Shown: one piece after another, positions 19,319-28,349 of the stretch
Layout: each line of letters opens with the position of its first letter
Numbering within the stretch: the first letter of the stretch is position 1
DNA from: an uncultured SAR116 cluster alpha proteobacterium
GTDB lineage: Bacteria > Pseudomonadota > Alphaproteobacteria > Puniceispirillales > Marisalimonadaceae
Direction: 5' to 3'
Assembly: GCA_902619615.1 (NCBI GenBank)
Contig: CACNFD010000005.1
Location: forward strand, 1-64,000
Length of the DNA: 64,000 nucleotides
The notes under the pieces: generated by a model
Seen by the model: the letters and a program-made list of their open reading frames with translations, nothing else
Told to the model about the DNA's origin: nothing
Databases searched by the model: none
Made by a program: the position numbers and the translations under genes

Positions 19319-20208
19319 ATCCTCTCGCAGTGATATTTTTTATCATTATTCAATATAACATCCCGAAGTTGCTCAGCTCCATCTAAAATTCTTAAGGAGG
19401 GTCTGCTAAAATAAGAATTAGAATCAAATGCAAATACATGCTCATTTTTTATGGCATCTAAATTATTTATCCTAGTATCTTCATACAGCTTTTTGGCAAA
19501 ATATTTATTTTCTTCCAAATTATAACCACAACAAATTAGACCAATATAATCAGGATTTAGATTATTGATTTCTTCTACGCTTAACTCTACTGATTTTTTT
19601 CCCTTTTTTCCCAAACAAACCTCAAAACCTGCCATCTCAATTTGCTCAGGGATCCAATGTCCTGGACTAAAATAAGGATCAATCCATTCCAGAAGTAAGA
19701 TTTTTTTATTTAATTTTTTTTGCAAAAGATCATTTTTTCTTTGAAAAGCTTGTTTTACTAAATTTTTAGCAGTTTTTACTTTATTTACTTCGTTGCCTAT
19801 CATAATTATATCTTCACATATTTCGTCAAACGTAGTCGCGTTTAAAGATATAATTTTAGTTTTATTTGACAAAGTGCATAGGTTGTTTTTTAAAGTTGCT
19901 TGAATTTGATTTTCAGAAATTGAACATACTTCGCATAGACCTTGCGTGATAATTAGATCAGGATTCATTTTTAAGAGGCTGTTGTTATCAATTTGGTATA
20001 ATGAATTATTATTTTTGATTGCATTTTTCACTAATAGATCAATCATCACTTGATCATTACTTTTAGGGATAATACTTTTTGTAATTTTTGTTTTCTTATT
20101 TAGTAAAGGTGGAAAATCACATTCGTGACTAACTGCAATAAGACTGTCTGATAATCCTAAGTTACATATTATTTCTGATCCAGCAGGAAATAAGCTTACT
20201 ATTTTCAT
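19312..20208 (-). CDS. BtuF-like helical-backbone substrate-binding-fold protein, no signal peptide
   Basis: This 298-aa protein resembles cobalamin/siderophore-binding proteins: it opens MKIVSLFPAGSEI, continues ISHECDFPP-like VSHECDFPP near residue 27, and has CCGYNLEENK near 228 and a C-terminal RPSLRILDGAEQL. No export signal is visible because the fold starts at residue 1, so a cytoplasmic protein is inferred; cytoplasmic relatives are found in several proteobacteria. The ABC permease and ATPase expected for B12 uptake are absent. Its start overlaps the upstream 76-aa ORF by ATGA. Confidence 0.78.
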   Translation of the reverse strand: MKIVSLFPAGSEIICNLGLSDSLIAVSHECDFPPLLNKKTKITKSIIPKSNDQVMIDLLVKNAIKNNNSLYQIDNNSLLKMNPDLIITQGLCEVCSISENQIQATLKNNLCTLSNKTKIISLNATTFDEICEDIIMIGNEVNKVKTAKNLVKQAFQRKNDLLQKKLNKKILLLEWIDPYFSPGHWIPEQIEMAGFEVCLGKKGKKSVELSVEEINNLNPDYIGLICCGYNLEENKYFAKKLYEDTRINNLDAIKNEHVFAFDSNSYFSRPSLRILDGAEQLRDVILNNDKKYHCERIY

Positions 20209-20435
20209 TTTTTAGAGTTTAACCACATTATATTTTTACAAGCATTTTTGTAAGCTTCTTTTTGATTAAAATAAATTTTATCACCGTAATTTCCAATTTT
20301 GTACCACCCATCAATATTTTCAGGATCTTTTCTAAATTCTTCAAAACCAAATGTTTTGTTTTCTCTAATAAAAATGTCAAGGCAAAGGTTTCCTTCATCA
20401 TTATTAATTGAAAATATTACAGTATTTTTTTTCAA
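20205..20435 (-). CDS. Uncharacterised 76-aa protein
   Basis: I do not recognise this protein. It has no signal peptide or membrane segment, is moderately charged, and contains several aromatic residues (FGFEEF, DGWYKIGNYGDKIYF, MWLN). It starts at 20435 and its stop overlaps the start of the BtuF-like gene by ATGA, so the two are coupled. The 78 bases upstream, shared with the divergent TSUP pseudogene, must carry its promoter. A small partner of the binding protein is one possibility. Confidence 0.65.
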   Translation of the reverse strand: MKKNTVIFSINNDEGNLCLDIFIRENKTFGFEEFRKDPENIDGWYKIGNYGDKIYFNQKEAYKNACKNIMWLNSKK

Positions 20436-20525
20436 AATAAGACAACCAGTCTAATAAATTTTATTCATTAAATTATTAAAAAGATATACAACTTAAGATA
20501 TCTAAACAAACATTTGAATCAAATA

Positions 20526-21257
20526 ATGCTTGAATTATCTTTTTACGACAATTTTCTTCTAACCATACTTTCATTTTTTACAGCAATGATGACTTCTTTA
20601 GTTGGGGCAGGAGGTGGAACAGTGTTATTAGCTGCAATGTTACAATTTATGAACCCATCAGAGGCAATCCCAGTTCATGGTGTAATACAATTTACTTCAA
20701 ATATTGCAAGAACATGGTTACTAAGAAAATTTGTAAAATGGGGAATAATATTAAAATTTTCACTCATGATACCTTTAGGTGTTTATGTAGGCCTAGAGAT
20801 CTTTTAAAGTATCAATGCAGAAGATATTAAAAAACTAATTGGATCATTCATTATAATTGCACTCATATTACAAAATATAAAATTTATTAAAAATTTTATT
20901 ATATCATCTAATTGGTATTATATTGTTGGTTTTATTACTGGAATTTTAAATATTCTTGTGGGTGTAATTGCACCCCTACTTGCTGTGATTGTTAAACAAA
21001 GTATGAATGATAAAAATTCTATTGTTGGAACATTGGGTTATTTTGGGCTAGTTGGAAATTTTACAAAAATTGTTGGTTTTTCATTAATTGGTTTTTCATT
21101 TATAGAATATATAAATACTTTTTTGCTAATGATACCTGCCACACTTTTAGGTAGTAGAATAGGCCAATTTTTATTAGACAAAATTAGCAATAAATTATTT
21201 TTTTATGTTTTTCAGATTATTTTGATTGGATTGGCTTTAAGATTATTATTAATTTAA
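20526..21257 (+). pseudogene. TauE/SafE (TSUP) anion permease, broken by one in-frame stop
   Basis: The reading frame encodes a sulfite-exporter-family protein of normal length (about 243 codons) with the first TSUP repeat motif SLVGAGGGTVLLAAML near residue 19 and the second repeat ILNILVGVIAPLLAV near 140. A single TAA at 20805-20807 (codon 94) interrupts it; the same frame continues without other defects to 21257. A change from a sense codon such as TTA would explain this. The first half alone cannot form the usual 8-helix carrier. It could be a recent loss of function, a sequencing error or a strain variant. An upstream in-frame TTG at 20514 is a less likely start. Confidence 0.8.
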
Positions 21258-22114
21258 TTTTTTATTTTATTAGCAATTGACAAAATTCTATACATTTCTC
21301 TTAGTACTGGTTTTTCAATCAGCTTTCCGTCAATTACGACTAGTCCTGTGTTTGCAGCTTCAAATGTTGCGGTAATTTTCTTTGCTCGTTCAATAGTTTC
21401 ATTGGTTGGAGTAAAAACTTCATTTAAGATGGGAATTTGTTTTGGGTGTATTGATCCTTTTCCACTAAATCCAAGCTCCTTTGCTTTAATTGCTTCTTTT
21501 TTCATACCTTCAGGATCTTCAAGATCTAAATATGGTACATCAATCGCGTCAATTCCTGCTGATGCAGCTGCATGTACTATTCTGGATCTTGCATACAAAA
21601 GTGGTTCCCATTTATTTTCACATCTTAACTCTGCAGACATGTCAACTCCTCCAAAAAATAATCCATCTATTCTTTTAGAACAATTTGCGATTTTAAATGC
21701 ATTTTCTAAACCTTCATTTGTTTCAATTATAATATGAAGTCTGCAGTTATGTCCTCTTTCACTAAGTAAATCGTCTAAAAGATTAACTTCTTCTGATGTT
21801 TTTACCTTTGGTATCATTAAAGCTGGTGGAGGATTTTTAGTTGATAGAATAGTTTTAACATCTTCTATTCCAAACTTTTCTCTTAAACAATTAATTCTTA
21901 ATATTCTTTCAATTCCGTCATTCTCCTGTTTTTGTTGAAACAATTTTAGGGCTAAATTTCGTGCAATTTCTTTGTCCTGTGGTGAAATGCCATCTTCTAA
22001 TTCAATGCACACCATATCTGTTCCAGATTTTAGTGCTTTTGGAAACATCTCAGGCTTAAGGCCAGGAGTAAATATGAAGCTTCTTCTTGCTTGTATCTTT
22101 GTGTTATGATTCAT
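21254..22114 (-). CDS. HpcH/HpaI aldolase / CitE-family CoA lyase
   Basis: The 286-aa TIM-barrel enzyme resembles citrate lyase beta subunit and malyl-CoA lyase/thioesterase. Seen are RSFIFTPGLKPEMFPKAL near residue 11, CIELEDGISPQDK near 36 (magnesium Glu/Asp), IIETNEGLENAF near 137 (metal Glu) and GKGSIHPKQIPILNE near 218. No citrate lyase alpha or gamma genes are present, so it probably cleaves or hydrolyses a malyl-, citramalyl- or similar hydroxyacyl-CoA. It is followed by a methyltransferase gene that overlaps its start region by 11 bases on the same strand. Confidence 0.87.
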   Translation of the reverse strand: MNHNTKIQARRSFIFTPGLKPEMFPKALKSGTDMVCIELEDGISPQDKEIARNLALKLFQQKQENDGIERILRINCLREKFGIEDVKTILSTKNPPPALMIPKVKTSEEVNLLDDLLSERGHNCRLHIIIETNEGLENAFKIANCSKRIDGLFFGGVDMSAELRCENKWEPLLYARSRIVHAAASAGIDAIDVPYLDLEDPEGMKKEAIKAKELGFSGKGSIHPKQIPILNEVFTPTNETIERAKKITATFEAANTGLVVIDGKLIEKPVLREMYRILSIANKIKN

Positions 22115-22709
22115 TTTTTTTCTTTCTTAAATAAATTGCGTGATACCCTTTTTGTACATCTTTTGACTCAACAAATTCTGTTTGAACTGAAAATCCAACT
22201 TTTTCAAAAGTTTTGACTATGTCTTGCAAATTCTTATTAGGAGCAACTTTATTATCGAAATTTTTAATACCCTCGAATTTACATATCAAAAGACCTAATC
22301 CATTAAACTTTAATATTCTAAGGAATTCCTCAGCATATTTTTGAATAGGGTGTAAAAAATATATGACATTAACAGCAAGTAATTTATCAAATGTATTATT
22401 TTTTACCACATCAGATAGATTTTTTGCGTCATTAGATAAGATAGTAACATTTTGATTTTTAAATTTGTGTATTAATTTACTTCGGAAGGAAGCACTTACT
22501 TCTATTGAAACAATTTTTTTGGTAGTAAGATCTAGTAGTTTTTCAATTCCTTGTCCATTTCCAGAACCAATCTCGATTACTTTATCATTTTTCCTAATAT
22601 TAAGTCTTCTAACTGAATCGTTATAAACAAATTCATTAAAAATTATCATTAATTCTTTAGCAACATTTCCCAAAAAACCATTTCCAGGACTTCTCATATT
22701 TTGTGTCAT
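22104..22709 (-). CDS. Class I SAM-dependent methyltransferase
   Basis: The protein has the SAM-binding motif VIEIGSGNGQGIEKLL early in the chain, then ISIEVSASF-like acidic loop VSIEVSASF, and NDAKNLSDV as motif II. I prefer ATG 22709 (201 aa), because GAAG lies 6 bases before it. The ATG at 22778 would add 23 hydrophobic/basic residues, has no ribosome site, and directly follows the previous stop. The methyl acceptor cannot be inferred. It is in a minus-strand run with the alpha/beta hydrolase upstream and the CitE-like enzyme downstream. Confidence 0.82.
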   Translation of the reverse strand: MTQNMRSPGNGFLGNVAKELMIIFNEFVYNDSVRRLNIRKNDKVIEIGSGNGQGIEKLLDLTTKKIVSIEVSASFRSKLIHKFKNQNVTILSNDAKNLSDVVKNNTFDKLLAVNVIYFLHPIQKYAEEFLRILKFNGLGLLICKFEGIKNFDNKVAPNKNLQDIVKTFEKVGFSVQTEFVESKDVQKGYHAIYLRKKKNES

Positions 22710-22778
22710 AATCTTCGTATGTTTTATTTGAGAATATATTAATTGATATAGATATAATTTAATTTTATTTAATTTCAT

Positions 22779-23576
22779 TTATTGTTCTAGAAACTCTAAT
22801 AATTTTTGATTAAATTCTCTTGGATTTTCAATATTTATTAAGTGTCCTGCATTTGGAATTATTGCTAGGGAACTTTCTTTTATTTCTTTCATAATTTCTT
22901 TAGACATTGAAGGTGGTGTCAAAGTATCTAATTCTCCAACCATAATAAATGTAGGGACATTAATTGTTTTAAAGACGTGACGGTGCTCCGTTCTCATAGA
23001 TGTTTCAATTGTTTTTAAATAGCTCTCTTTATGCAATAGTTCCATTGAGTTCACTAATTGTTCATAAGCTGACTTATTATTGATATCACCAATAAGGGTT
23101 GAAGCTACAATTGGAGCAATATCTCTTGGTTCCTTTCCATTTATAAGTGGCTCTTTCCTTAAGTTAATAAATTTATCAACTTCTTTTGGATCAAGATTAG
23201 ATAGACCAAAATGAGTGTCGCACAGTATTAAGGATTTCACATAACTTGGAAATTTTTCATAGAATAGTGTTGCAATTTGTCCACCCATAGAAAGTCCAAC
23301 AATATGAGCTTTGTTTCTATTAAAATGTTTAAAAATTTTAACTAAGTCATCTAAAACATCTTCAAAATTTAGATCTCCTTCATAATCTTCACTTTCTCCA
23401 TATCCTCTGGTGTCCCAGGCAACTGAGAGAAATTTTTGGGAGAAAAAAATTAGATTTTCTGTCCAATTTTTTTTATTGCCACCAATACCATGCAAAAAGA
23501 TTATCATTTCGCCTTGACCTACATAATCAATTGAAATACTTGGATTATTTCCAACTTTTGTATTATTAATTTCCAT
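22779..23576 (-). CDS. Alpha/beta hydrolase (3-oxoadipate enol-lactonase-like)
   Basis: This 265-aa hydrolase has the oxyanion loop FLHGIGGNKKNW near residue 27, the nucleophile elbow GLSMGGQIA near 95, a catalytic Asp in GELDTLTPP near 213 and the catalytic His in IPNAGHLINIE near 238. Pattern is closest to PcaD/enol-lactonase and related esterases. No signal peptide is visible, so it is cytoplasmic. It starts 5 bases after the DUF924 gene stop, with the methyltransferase next. It could hydrolyse an ester or lactone in the acid catabolism encoded around it. Confidence 0.88.
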   Translation of the reverse strand: MEINNTKVGNNPSISIDYVGQGEMIIFLHGIGGNKKNWTENLIFFSQKFLSVAWDTRGYGESEDYEGDLNFEDVLDDLVKIFKHFNRNKAHIVGLSMGGQIATLFYEKFPSYVKSLILCDTHFGLSNLDPKEVDKFINLRKEPLINGKEPRDIAPIVASTLIGDINNKSAYEQLVNSMELLHKESYLKTIETSMRTEHRHVFKTINVPTFIMVGELDTLTPPSMSKEIMKEIKESSLAIIPNAGHLINIENPREFNQKLLEFLEQ

Positions 23577-23581
23577 GGTAT

Positions 23582-24130
23582 TTAAAATTTACTCCCAGGT
23601 AATTTTAAAAACTCTAATTCTGATTTTGTTGATTTTCTACCTAAAATTTCGTTTCGATGAGGATATCTTGAAAAAGTTTCTATCACTTTTTTATGCCTTA
23701 ATGCTGAATCATAAGTTTTTTTATTTGTATATTTTTTAAAAAAGGGAAGACTAAATTCATGATCTGAGAGTTTTTCACTATGCATAAAAGGCATCAAAAG
23801 AAAACTATTATAGTTATATTCCTTAGATTTAAGAAAACTTTTCTTTATTGAAATTTTTGATAATTTTAGAGCTTTTTCATCTAATGCAAAGGATCTAATT
23901 TGGTTTCTATATATATTTCTACTAAATTGATCTAATACAATTATCCACGAAAGACAATTTTCTTTAGTGATAGAATTTTTTTTGATTTCATTTTCTACGC
24001 AATATTCAAGTGTTTTTTGAAATCTATTTTTTATTAATTTATCAAACTCTATATCTTTTTTGAACCACATTTTTGGAGTGCACTCTTTAAACCAAAAATC
24101 TAAAATCATTGCAGAATTAATCATGATCAT
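23582..24130 (-). CDS. DUF924-family protein
   Basis: The 182-aa protein has the DUF924 pattern: ILDFWFKECTPKMWFKKD near the start, FDKLIKNRFQ, WIVLDQFSRNIYR near residue 65 and FMHSEKLSDHE near 110, ending HRNEILGRKST. Members are helical, TPR-like and of unknown function, common in alphaproteobacteria. ATG 24130 or 24124 are both possible starts. The gene overlaps the small upstream ORF by up to 14 bases. It is in a minus-strand run with the MFS carrier upstream and the hydrolase downstream. Confidence 0.88.
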   Translation of the reverse strand: MIMINSAMILDFWFKECTPKMWFKKDIEFDKLIKNRFQKTLEYCVENEIKKNSITKENCLSWIIVLDQFSRNIYRNQIRSFALDEKALKLSKISIKKSFLKSKEYNYNSFLLMPFMHSEKLSDHEFSLPFFKKYTNKKTYDSALRHKKVIETFSRYPHRNEILGRKSTKSELEFLKLPGSKF

Positions 24131-24275
24131 TTTTTTTTAAAATTTTGCTGATTTCTCTTCCCATTTGTTTTTGTCCAAAAAAGGGTGCTTTTTCACATGC
24201 TTGAGCAAGATACTTGACATCTTTTGTTTCAAGATACTTTTTCCATAAAACAGACATTAATTTTTCTAAATCCAT
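24117..24275 (-). CDS. Small 52-aa protein coupled to MFS carrier gene
   Basis: This frame starts with ATG whose last-read base overlaps the TGA stop of the MFS gene (TGATG) and runs 52 codons, ending inside the start of the DUF924 gene. The predicted protein has no signal peptide and is basic at the C-terminus (GREISKILKKND), with a conserved-looking middle ACEKAPFFGQKQMG. I do not recognise it. The tight overlap on both sides and the absence of stops over this length in AT-rich DNA support translation, but comparative data are needed to be sure. Confidence 0.55.
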   Translation of the reverse strand: MDLEKLMSVLWKKYLETKDVKYLAQACEKAPFFGQKQMGREISKILKKNDHD

Positions 24276-25501
24276 CAATCATTGTTCCTTTTTGAATTTA
24301 TATAAACTAAATATAGATAAACCATTATAGAGATATTTATTATATTCCAAAATATTCCATTTAAAAATGCCAACTTATATGAATTAGTATAATCAAAAAT
24401 TTCTCCAGACAACCAACCACCTAATGACATTCCAATTATAGTTGCGAATATGAGTAACCCAACTCTTTCAGCAACTTCATTAGAAGGCAAGAATTTACTT
24501 ATGATCACAGTATAAATAGGTACTATTCCTCCTTGGGATAATCCAAAAAAAACTGCAACAATGTACAAAGATAATTGACTATTAAAAGGCAAAAACATTG
24601 ATAGAGAAATAGCTTGAAGACTTGATCCAAGAATAAGCGTTTGAATAGGACCAATTTTATCTGATAAAAAGCCAAACAATATTCTACTTGTTACTGCTGC
24701 AAATAACATAAATGATAATATTTCGGTTCCAACGGTTAGACCATATCCATAATCAATGCACAAAGGCACTATGTGCACCTGTGGCACAGACATAGCAACA
24801 CAACAAAAAACACCAGCAAACATTAGTAAATTTTGAATTTTTTTATTACTAATTGGTAATTTTATGGTGGAATTTACATTATTGTTTTTGTTAAAATTTT
24901 GTATATTTTCTTCTGCATTTGTTTTCTTTTCTCCTAGAAAAAAAAATAATATTGGGATGAAAATGCTGCATACTACAGCAATAAATAAATGTGCACTCTT
25001 CCATTGGCCATCAATTAAAAAGTCTTTGATTAAAAATGGCCATATTGCACCACATAAATGTTGACCACTTGCGACTAGAGAGACAGCAAGACCTTTTCTT
25101 TTATAAAAAAATTTAGATATATCTGCCATCATTGGACCAAAAAAAGCAGCAGCAGAAAAACCTAAAAAAAACTGAATTATAGACAGCCAAAAAACATTTG
25201 TTGCTAAAATTGAAAATAAATAAGAAGAAACTAATAATAGTAAAGCAAAAATTATTGGTTTTCTAATCCCAATTTTGTCTAACATACGACCAATTATTAC
25301 ATTGCCTATACCGTAACCAAACATGGTTGCAACATATGGATAGGTAGAAGCTGCTCTATCTAGTTCAAATTCATTTTGAATATTTGGCATTATTATAACT
25401 ACTGACCACATGCCTGCAGTTCCAATAACACTCATAGTAAAGATAATTATTAATCTTAACCAAGCTTGCTTGCTATCTAGCTTTATAAAATTATTTTTCA
25501 T
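24275..25501 (-). CDS. MFS transporter (oxalate/formate antiporter-like)
   Basis: This 408-aa membrane protein has about 12 hydrophobic segments. The loop between segments 2 and 3 reads GRMLDKIGIRKP near residue 67, the MFS motif A, and the matching loop in the second half is GFLSDKIGPIQT near 275. Segment contents resemble the monocarboxylate/OxlT branch, which moves small organic acids. Its position at the head of a run with a small ORF, DUF924, hydrolase, methyltransferase and CitE-like lyase suggests uptake of an acid that these enzymes handle. Substrate is inference only. Confidence 0.88.
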   Translation of the reverse strand: MKNNFIKLDSKQAWLRLIIIFTMSVIGTAGMWSVVIIMPNIQNEFELDRAASTYPYVATMFGYGIGNVIIGRMLDKIGIRKPIIFALLLLVSSYLFSILATNVFWLSIIQFFLGFSAAAFFGPMMADISKFFYKRKGLAVSLVASGQHLCGAIWPFLIKDFLIDGQWKSAHLFIAVVCSIFIPILFFFLGEKKTNAEENIQNFNKNNNVNSTIKLPISNKKIQNLLMFAGVFCCVAMSVPQVHIVPLCIDYGYGLTVGTEILSFMLFAAVTSRILFGFLSDKIGPIQTLILGSSLQAISLSMFLPFNSQLSLYIVAVFFGLSQGGIVPIYTVIISKFLPSNEVAERVGLLIFATIIGMSLGGWLSGEIFDYTNSYKLAFLNGIFWNIINISIMVYLYLVYINSKRNND

Positions 25502-25590
25502 ATATTGTTGCTCTAAAAAATTATTTAATTAACATATAATTTAAAAATGACTAAAATTATTATTACTTTTCTATTTTTTAGGAGGTATGG

Positions 25591-26481
25591 ATGGCATTAT
25601 CTAAGGATGAAATAAATTTTTACAATGAGCAAGGTTATTTACTTGTTGAAGATGTTATTTCAGAAAATCAACTCAAGGAAATGTTGGCTTTAGTAGATGG
25701 TTTTTTTGAAAAATCAAAAATGATCAGAGAAAATGATAATATTTTCGACCTTGAAGATGGTCATTCATCTGAGAACCCCAGACTTAAAAGAATTAAACAG
25801 CCACACCAACATTCTCAATTTTTTTGGGATATTATAAAAAAGTCAAAAATTGAAGAAATTCTTAAAGATCTTCTTGGTGATAATGTATCTTTAAAAACAA
25901 GCAAATTAAACACCAAAGCACCTGGTGGGGGGGCTGCTGTGGAATGGCACCAAGATTGGGCATTTTATCCTCACACAAATGATAATGTTCTAGCTTTGGG
26001 TTTGATGTTAAATGATGTTGATATAGATAATGGACCATTAATGGTAATACCTGAAAGTCACAAGGGCCCTGTGTTAAGTCATTTTAACAATGGTGTTTTT
26101 TGTGGTGCAATTGATCCAGATGATTCAGATTTTGATATGAGCAAAGCAGTAACTTTAACTGGAAAGGTAAGATCTATGACCATTCATCATGCGAGGACAC
26201 TTCATGGATCGTCGCCTAATAACAGTAATAGAGATAGATTAGTTTTATTTTATGAATGCAACTCAGCCGATGCATGGCCATTAGTTGGTGCAGGTGCATA
26301 TATGAAAAGCACAAATCCTGTACAGTTGTGCAATCAATTAGAAAAGCAAATGGTGTGTGGAAAGGTAAGTTACCAACCTAGAATGGAGAATGTCCCGGTA
26401 ACAATTCCTCTTCCTCCAGCACCAGATTATGGATCTATATTTACTTCTCAAAAAACAGGCGGTGCTAAATCGGCATTTTAA
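25591..26481 (+). CDS. Phytanoyl-CoA dioxygenase (PhyH) family oxygenase
   Basis: A 296-aa PhyH enzyme. VEWHQDWAFYPHTND near residue 117 gives the metal His and Asp, HHARTLHGSSPNNSN near 197 the distal His, and RDRLVLFYECN the 2-oxoglutarate Arg. PESHKGPVLSHF after GPLMVI is typical. A strong ribosome site TAGGAGGT lies 6 bases before the ATG, the clearest in the window, so high expression is likely. It is divergent from the MFS gene across 89 bases and overlaps the class II aldolase gene end by 4 bases. Substrate unknown. Confidence 0.91.
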   Translation: MALSKDEINFYNEQGYLLVEDVISENQLKEMLALVDGFFEKSKMIRENDNIFDLEDGHSSENPRLKRIKQPHQHSQFFWDIIKKSKIEEILKDLLGDNVSLKTSKLNTKAPGGGAAVEWHQDWAFYPHTNDNVLALGLMLNDVDIDNGPLMVIPESHKGPVLSHFNNGVFCGAIDPDDSDFDMSKAVTLTGKVRSMTIHHARTLHGSSPNNSNRDRLVLFYECNSADAWPLVGAGAYMKSTNPVQLCNQLEKQMVCGKVSYQPRMENVPVTIPLPPAPDYGSIFTSQKTGGAKSAF

Positions 26482-27245
26482 ATTTTATAGTCTGGCGCGT
26501 ATCTTTCAAGTTTTCTTAGCAATGCTGGCCAAGTCAACCTGTCTTTTCCCAAATCAAACATACCTTTAGATTGTTGTTGAGTAGTTTTTATGGCTTCTTT
26601 TGATGGTAAATTTATTTTACCAGCTGCCTGTGCTCTTATCTGAGCCGAACAAGCTCTCTCAAGAAAATATATTCCCATAAACGCTATTCCGCATGTTTGT
26701 CCAACAGATAAAGTTCCATGATTACGGAGTATAAATAGATTTTTATCTCCTATATCTTTAATTAACCTCTCTCTTTCACTGTGATCTAACGCTAATCCCT
26801 CATAATCATGATAAGCAATATGTGGATGAATGAGCATTGAAGTCTGACTAATTGGTAATAATCCATCTTCTTGAATAGAAACAGCAACACCATCATTAGT
26901 ATGAAGGTGCAAAACACATTGCGCATCTTCTCTTGCAGAATGTATTGCACTATGAATAGTAAAACCAGCAGGATTTACTTCATAAGGTGTGTTTATAACT
27001 GCATCTCCATTGAGATCAATTTTAACTAAGCTTGACGCAGTAATTTCATCAAACATTAAACCGTATGGATTTATTAGAAAATGATGTTCAGGTCCAGGTA
27101 TTCTTAGAGACACATGGGTGTATATTAAGTCATCCCAGCCATACATTGCAATTAATCTATATGTAGCGGCAAGATCTAATCTTAATTGCCATTCTTTTTC
27201 AGAAATTTGACTTTTTAACTTTTGAGTGTCAATCATATGATTCAT
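26478..27245 (-). CDS. Class II aldolase/adducin-family protein
   Basis: The 255-aa protein has the class II aldolase fold. Metal histidines are expected in CVLHLHTNDGVAVS near residue 115 and in ILRNHGTLSVGQT near 175; THVSLRIPGPEHHFLINP near 43 and ASSLVKIDLNG near 70 are also family motifs. Members act as fuculose/ribulose phosphate aldolases, or as decarboxylases, but this longer adducin-like branch is mostly uncharacterised. It is a single gene that converges on PhyH and lies before hsp20 on the same strand with a 37-base gap. Confidence 0.88.
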   Translation of the reverse strand: MNHMIDTQKLKSQISEKEWQLRLDLAATYRLIAMYGWDDLIYTHVSLRIPGPEHHFLINPYGLMFDEITASSLVKIDLNGDAVINTPYEVNPAGFTIHSAIHSAREDAQCVLHLHTNDGVAVSIQEDGLLPISQTSMLIHPHIAYHDYEGLALDHSERERLIKDIGDKNLFILRNHGTLSVGQTCGIAFMGIYFLERACSAQIRAQAAGKINLPSKEAIKTTQQQSKGMFDLGKDRLTWPALLRKLERYAPDYKI

Positions 27246-27282
27246 ATTTTTTCCTTAATTTAAATAATGTCTTAAATTTTAC

Positions 27283-27699
27283 TCATTCTTCTATTATTTC
27301 AATTATTCTTCTGAGTGATTTTTGTACAACTTTTTTATGTAGTTTTACTTTTAGTATTCCGTTTGTCAATTCAGCCTCATCAACCTGAATATTCTGTTCT
27401 AGTCTAAACACTTGTTTAGTAAAATTATTTTGTATACCTTTGTGAATTATATCTTGATTAGATGATAATGGTTTTTGTCTTACATCCAATATTAAAAAAT
27501 CATTAACAGTATTAATTGTGATTTGATCAGGGTCTATACCTGCTAAAGCTACGTTGATTTCATATTTATTTTCATCATATTTTAAAATATCGAATGTAAG
27601 GTTTGATGTGCTTTTAACGGAAGATATTTTTTCAATTTCATCAAAAAAATCATTGTAACCAATATAATATTTTAAAAATTTATTTTGTATAAAAGCCAT
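27283..27699 (-). CDS. Small heat shock protein, Hsp20/alpha-crystallin family
   Basis: This 138-aa chaperone has an alpha-crystallin domain: YEINVALAGIDPDQI near residue 47, FLILDVRQKP near 69, the beta-strand LANGILKVKL-type motif ELTNGILKVKLHK near 110, and a C-terminal SLRRIIEI tail (I-x-I-like). It resembles IbpA and should hold unfolded proteins under stress. It starts 1 base after the stop of a broken small gene, so it was the second gene of an operon. I see no ROSE-type RNA thermometer in the short upstream sequence, but the leader would run through the pseudogene. Confidence 0.9.
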   Translation of the reverse strand: MAFIQNKFLKYYIGYNDFFDEIEKISSVKSTSNLTFDILKYDENKYEINVALAGIDPDQITINTVNDFLILDVRQKPLSSNQDIIHKGIQNNFTKQVFRLEQNIQVDEAELTNGILKVKLHKKVVQKSLRRIIEIIEE

Positions 27700-27700
27700 A

Positions 27701-27985
27701 TTATCTTTCTATTTTGAAAACCCTTTCACCCTCAATTAATTTTATTTTAGTAATACCTTTTACTTCATTTAACTCACTTGCCATAATTTTCATTATTTTG
27801 GTAGCATCACTTTTGTTTTTAAATCATGAAATCACAAACCCGGTAGTATCAGAAACTTTAAAAACTTCACAACTTAATTGGCCATTTTTTATATTTCTAG
27901 GTATCATAACATTTTGAAAAAAGGCTATTATCATATCACAATTAACTTTGGAAGTTGATTGAAATTCAGCTATTCTAGTGTACAT
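27701..27985 (-). pseudogene. Small 94-codon gene before hsp20, broken by an in-frame TGA
   Basis: From ATG 27985 the frame reads a plausible soluble protein (MYTRIAEFQSTSK...) to a TAA at 27701-27703, interrupted only by TGA at 27824-27826 (codon 54) between TGFVIS and FKNKSDATKIM. A Trp codon TGG changed to TGA would restore it. The predicted alternation of strands and helices suits a dimeric alpha-beta barrel (ABM-like), but I do not recognise the family with certainty. TGA is a normal stop elsewhere in the window, so recoding is not supported. Confidence 0.6.
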
Positions 27986-28055
27986 TTTTACCTCTTGTTA
28001 AATGCATACTTAGTATGTAATTGTATTAAGATAATTAAATTGTTAACATAATAAC

Positions 28056-28334
28056 ATGAAGATTATATTTATATCATTTTTTATTTTAATTTCATCCCAA
28101 ATATCTGCACACGAATGTATTTTGCAAGGTACTTCAGCAAAAGAAATTACTATTTATAACGCTTGTAAAGCTGATTTAAAAAAAAGAGCTCCCAGCAAGG
28201 ATTTAAACAATTCATTATTAAAAGTAAAAATTAAAGAATTAAAAAGTGAAAATAAAAATTTAAAAAATCAATTGTTAGATCTTAAAATTAGACTTAATTC
28301 TTTACTGCAAAGAGTAGATTCTTACTTAAATTAA
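28056..28334 (+). CDS. Small exported coiled-coil protein, uncharacterised
   Basis: The 92-aa protein begins with a clear Sec signal peptide (cleavage likely after SQISA, residue 18), then a short segment with two cysteines (ECILQG, YNACKAD) that could form a disulfide in the periplasm. Residues 50-90 are a leucine heptad region (KIKELKSENKNLKNQLLDL) predicted to be coiled coil. I know no function. It precedes an SDR gene by 15 bases but an operon link with catabolic enzymes is not obvious. Confidence 0.72.
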   Translation: MKIIFISFFILISSQISAHECILQGTSAKEITIYNACKADLKKRAPSKDLNNSLLKVKIKELKSENKNLKNQLLDLKIRLNSLLQRVDSYLN

Positions 28335-28349
28335 AAAGAGTGTAAAAAA

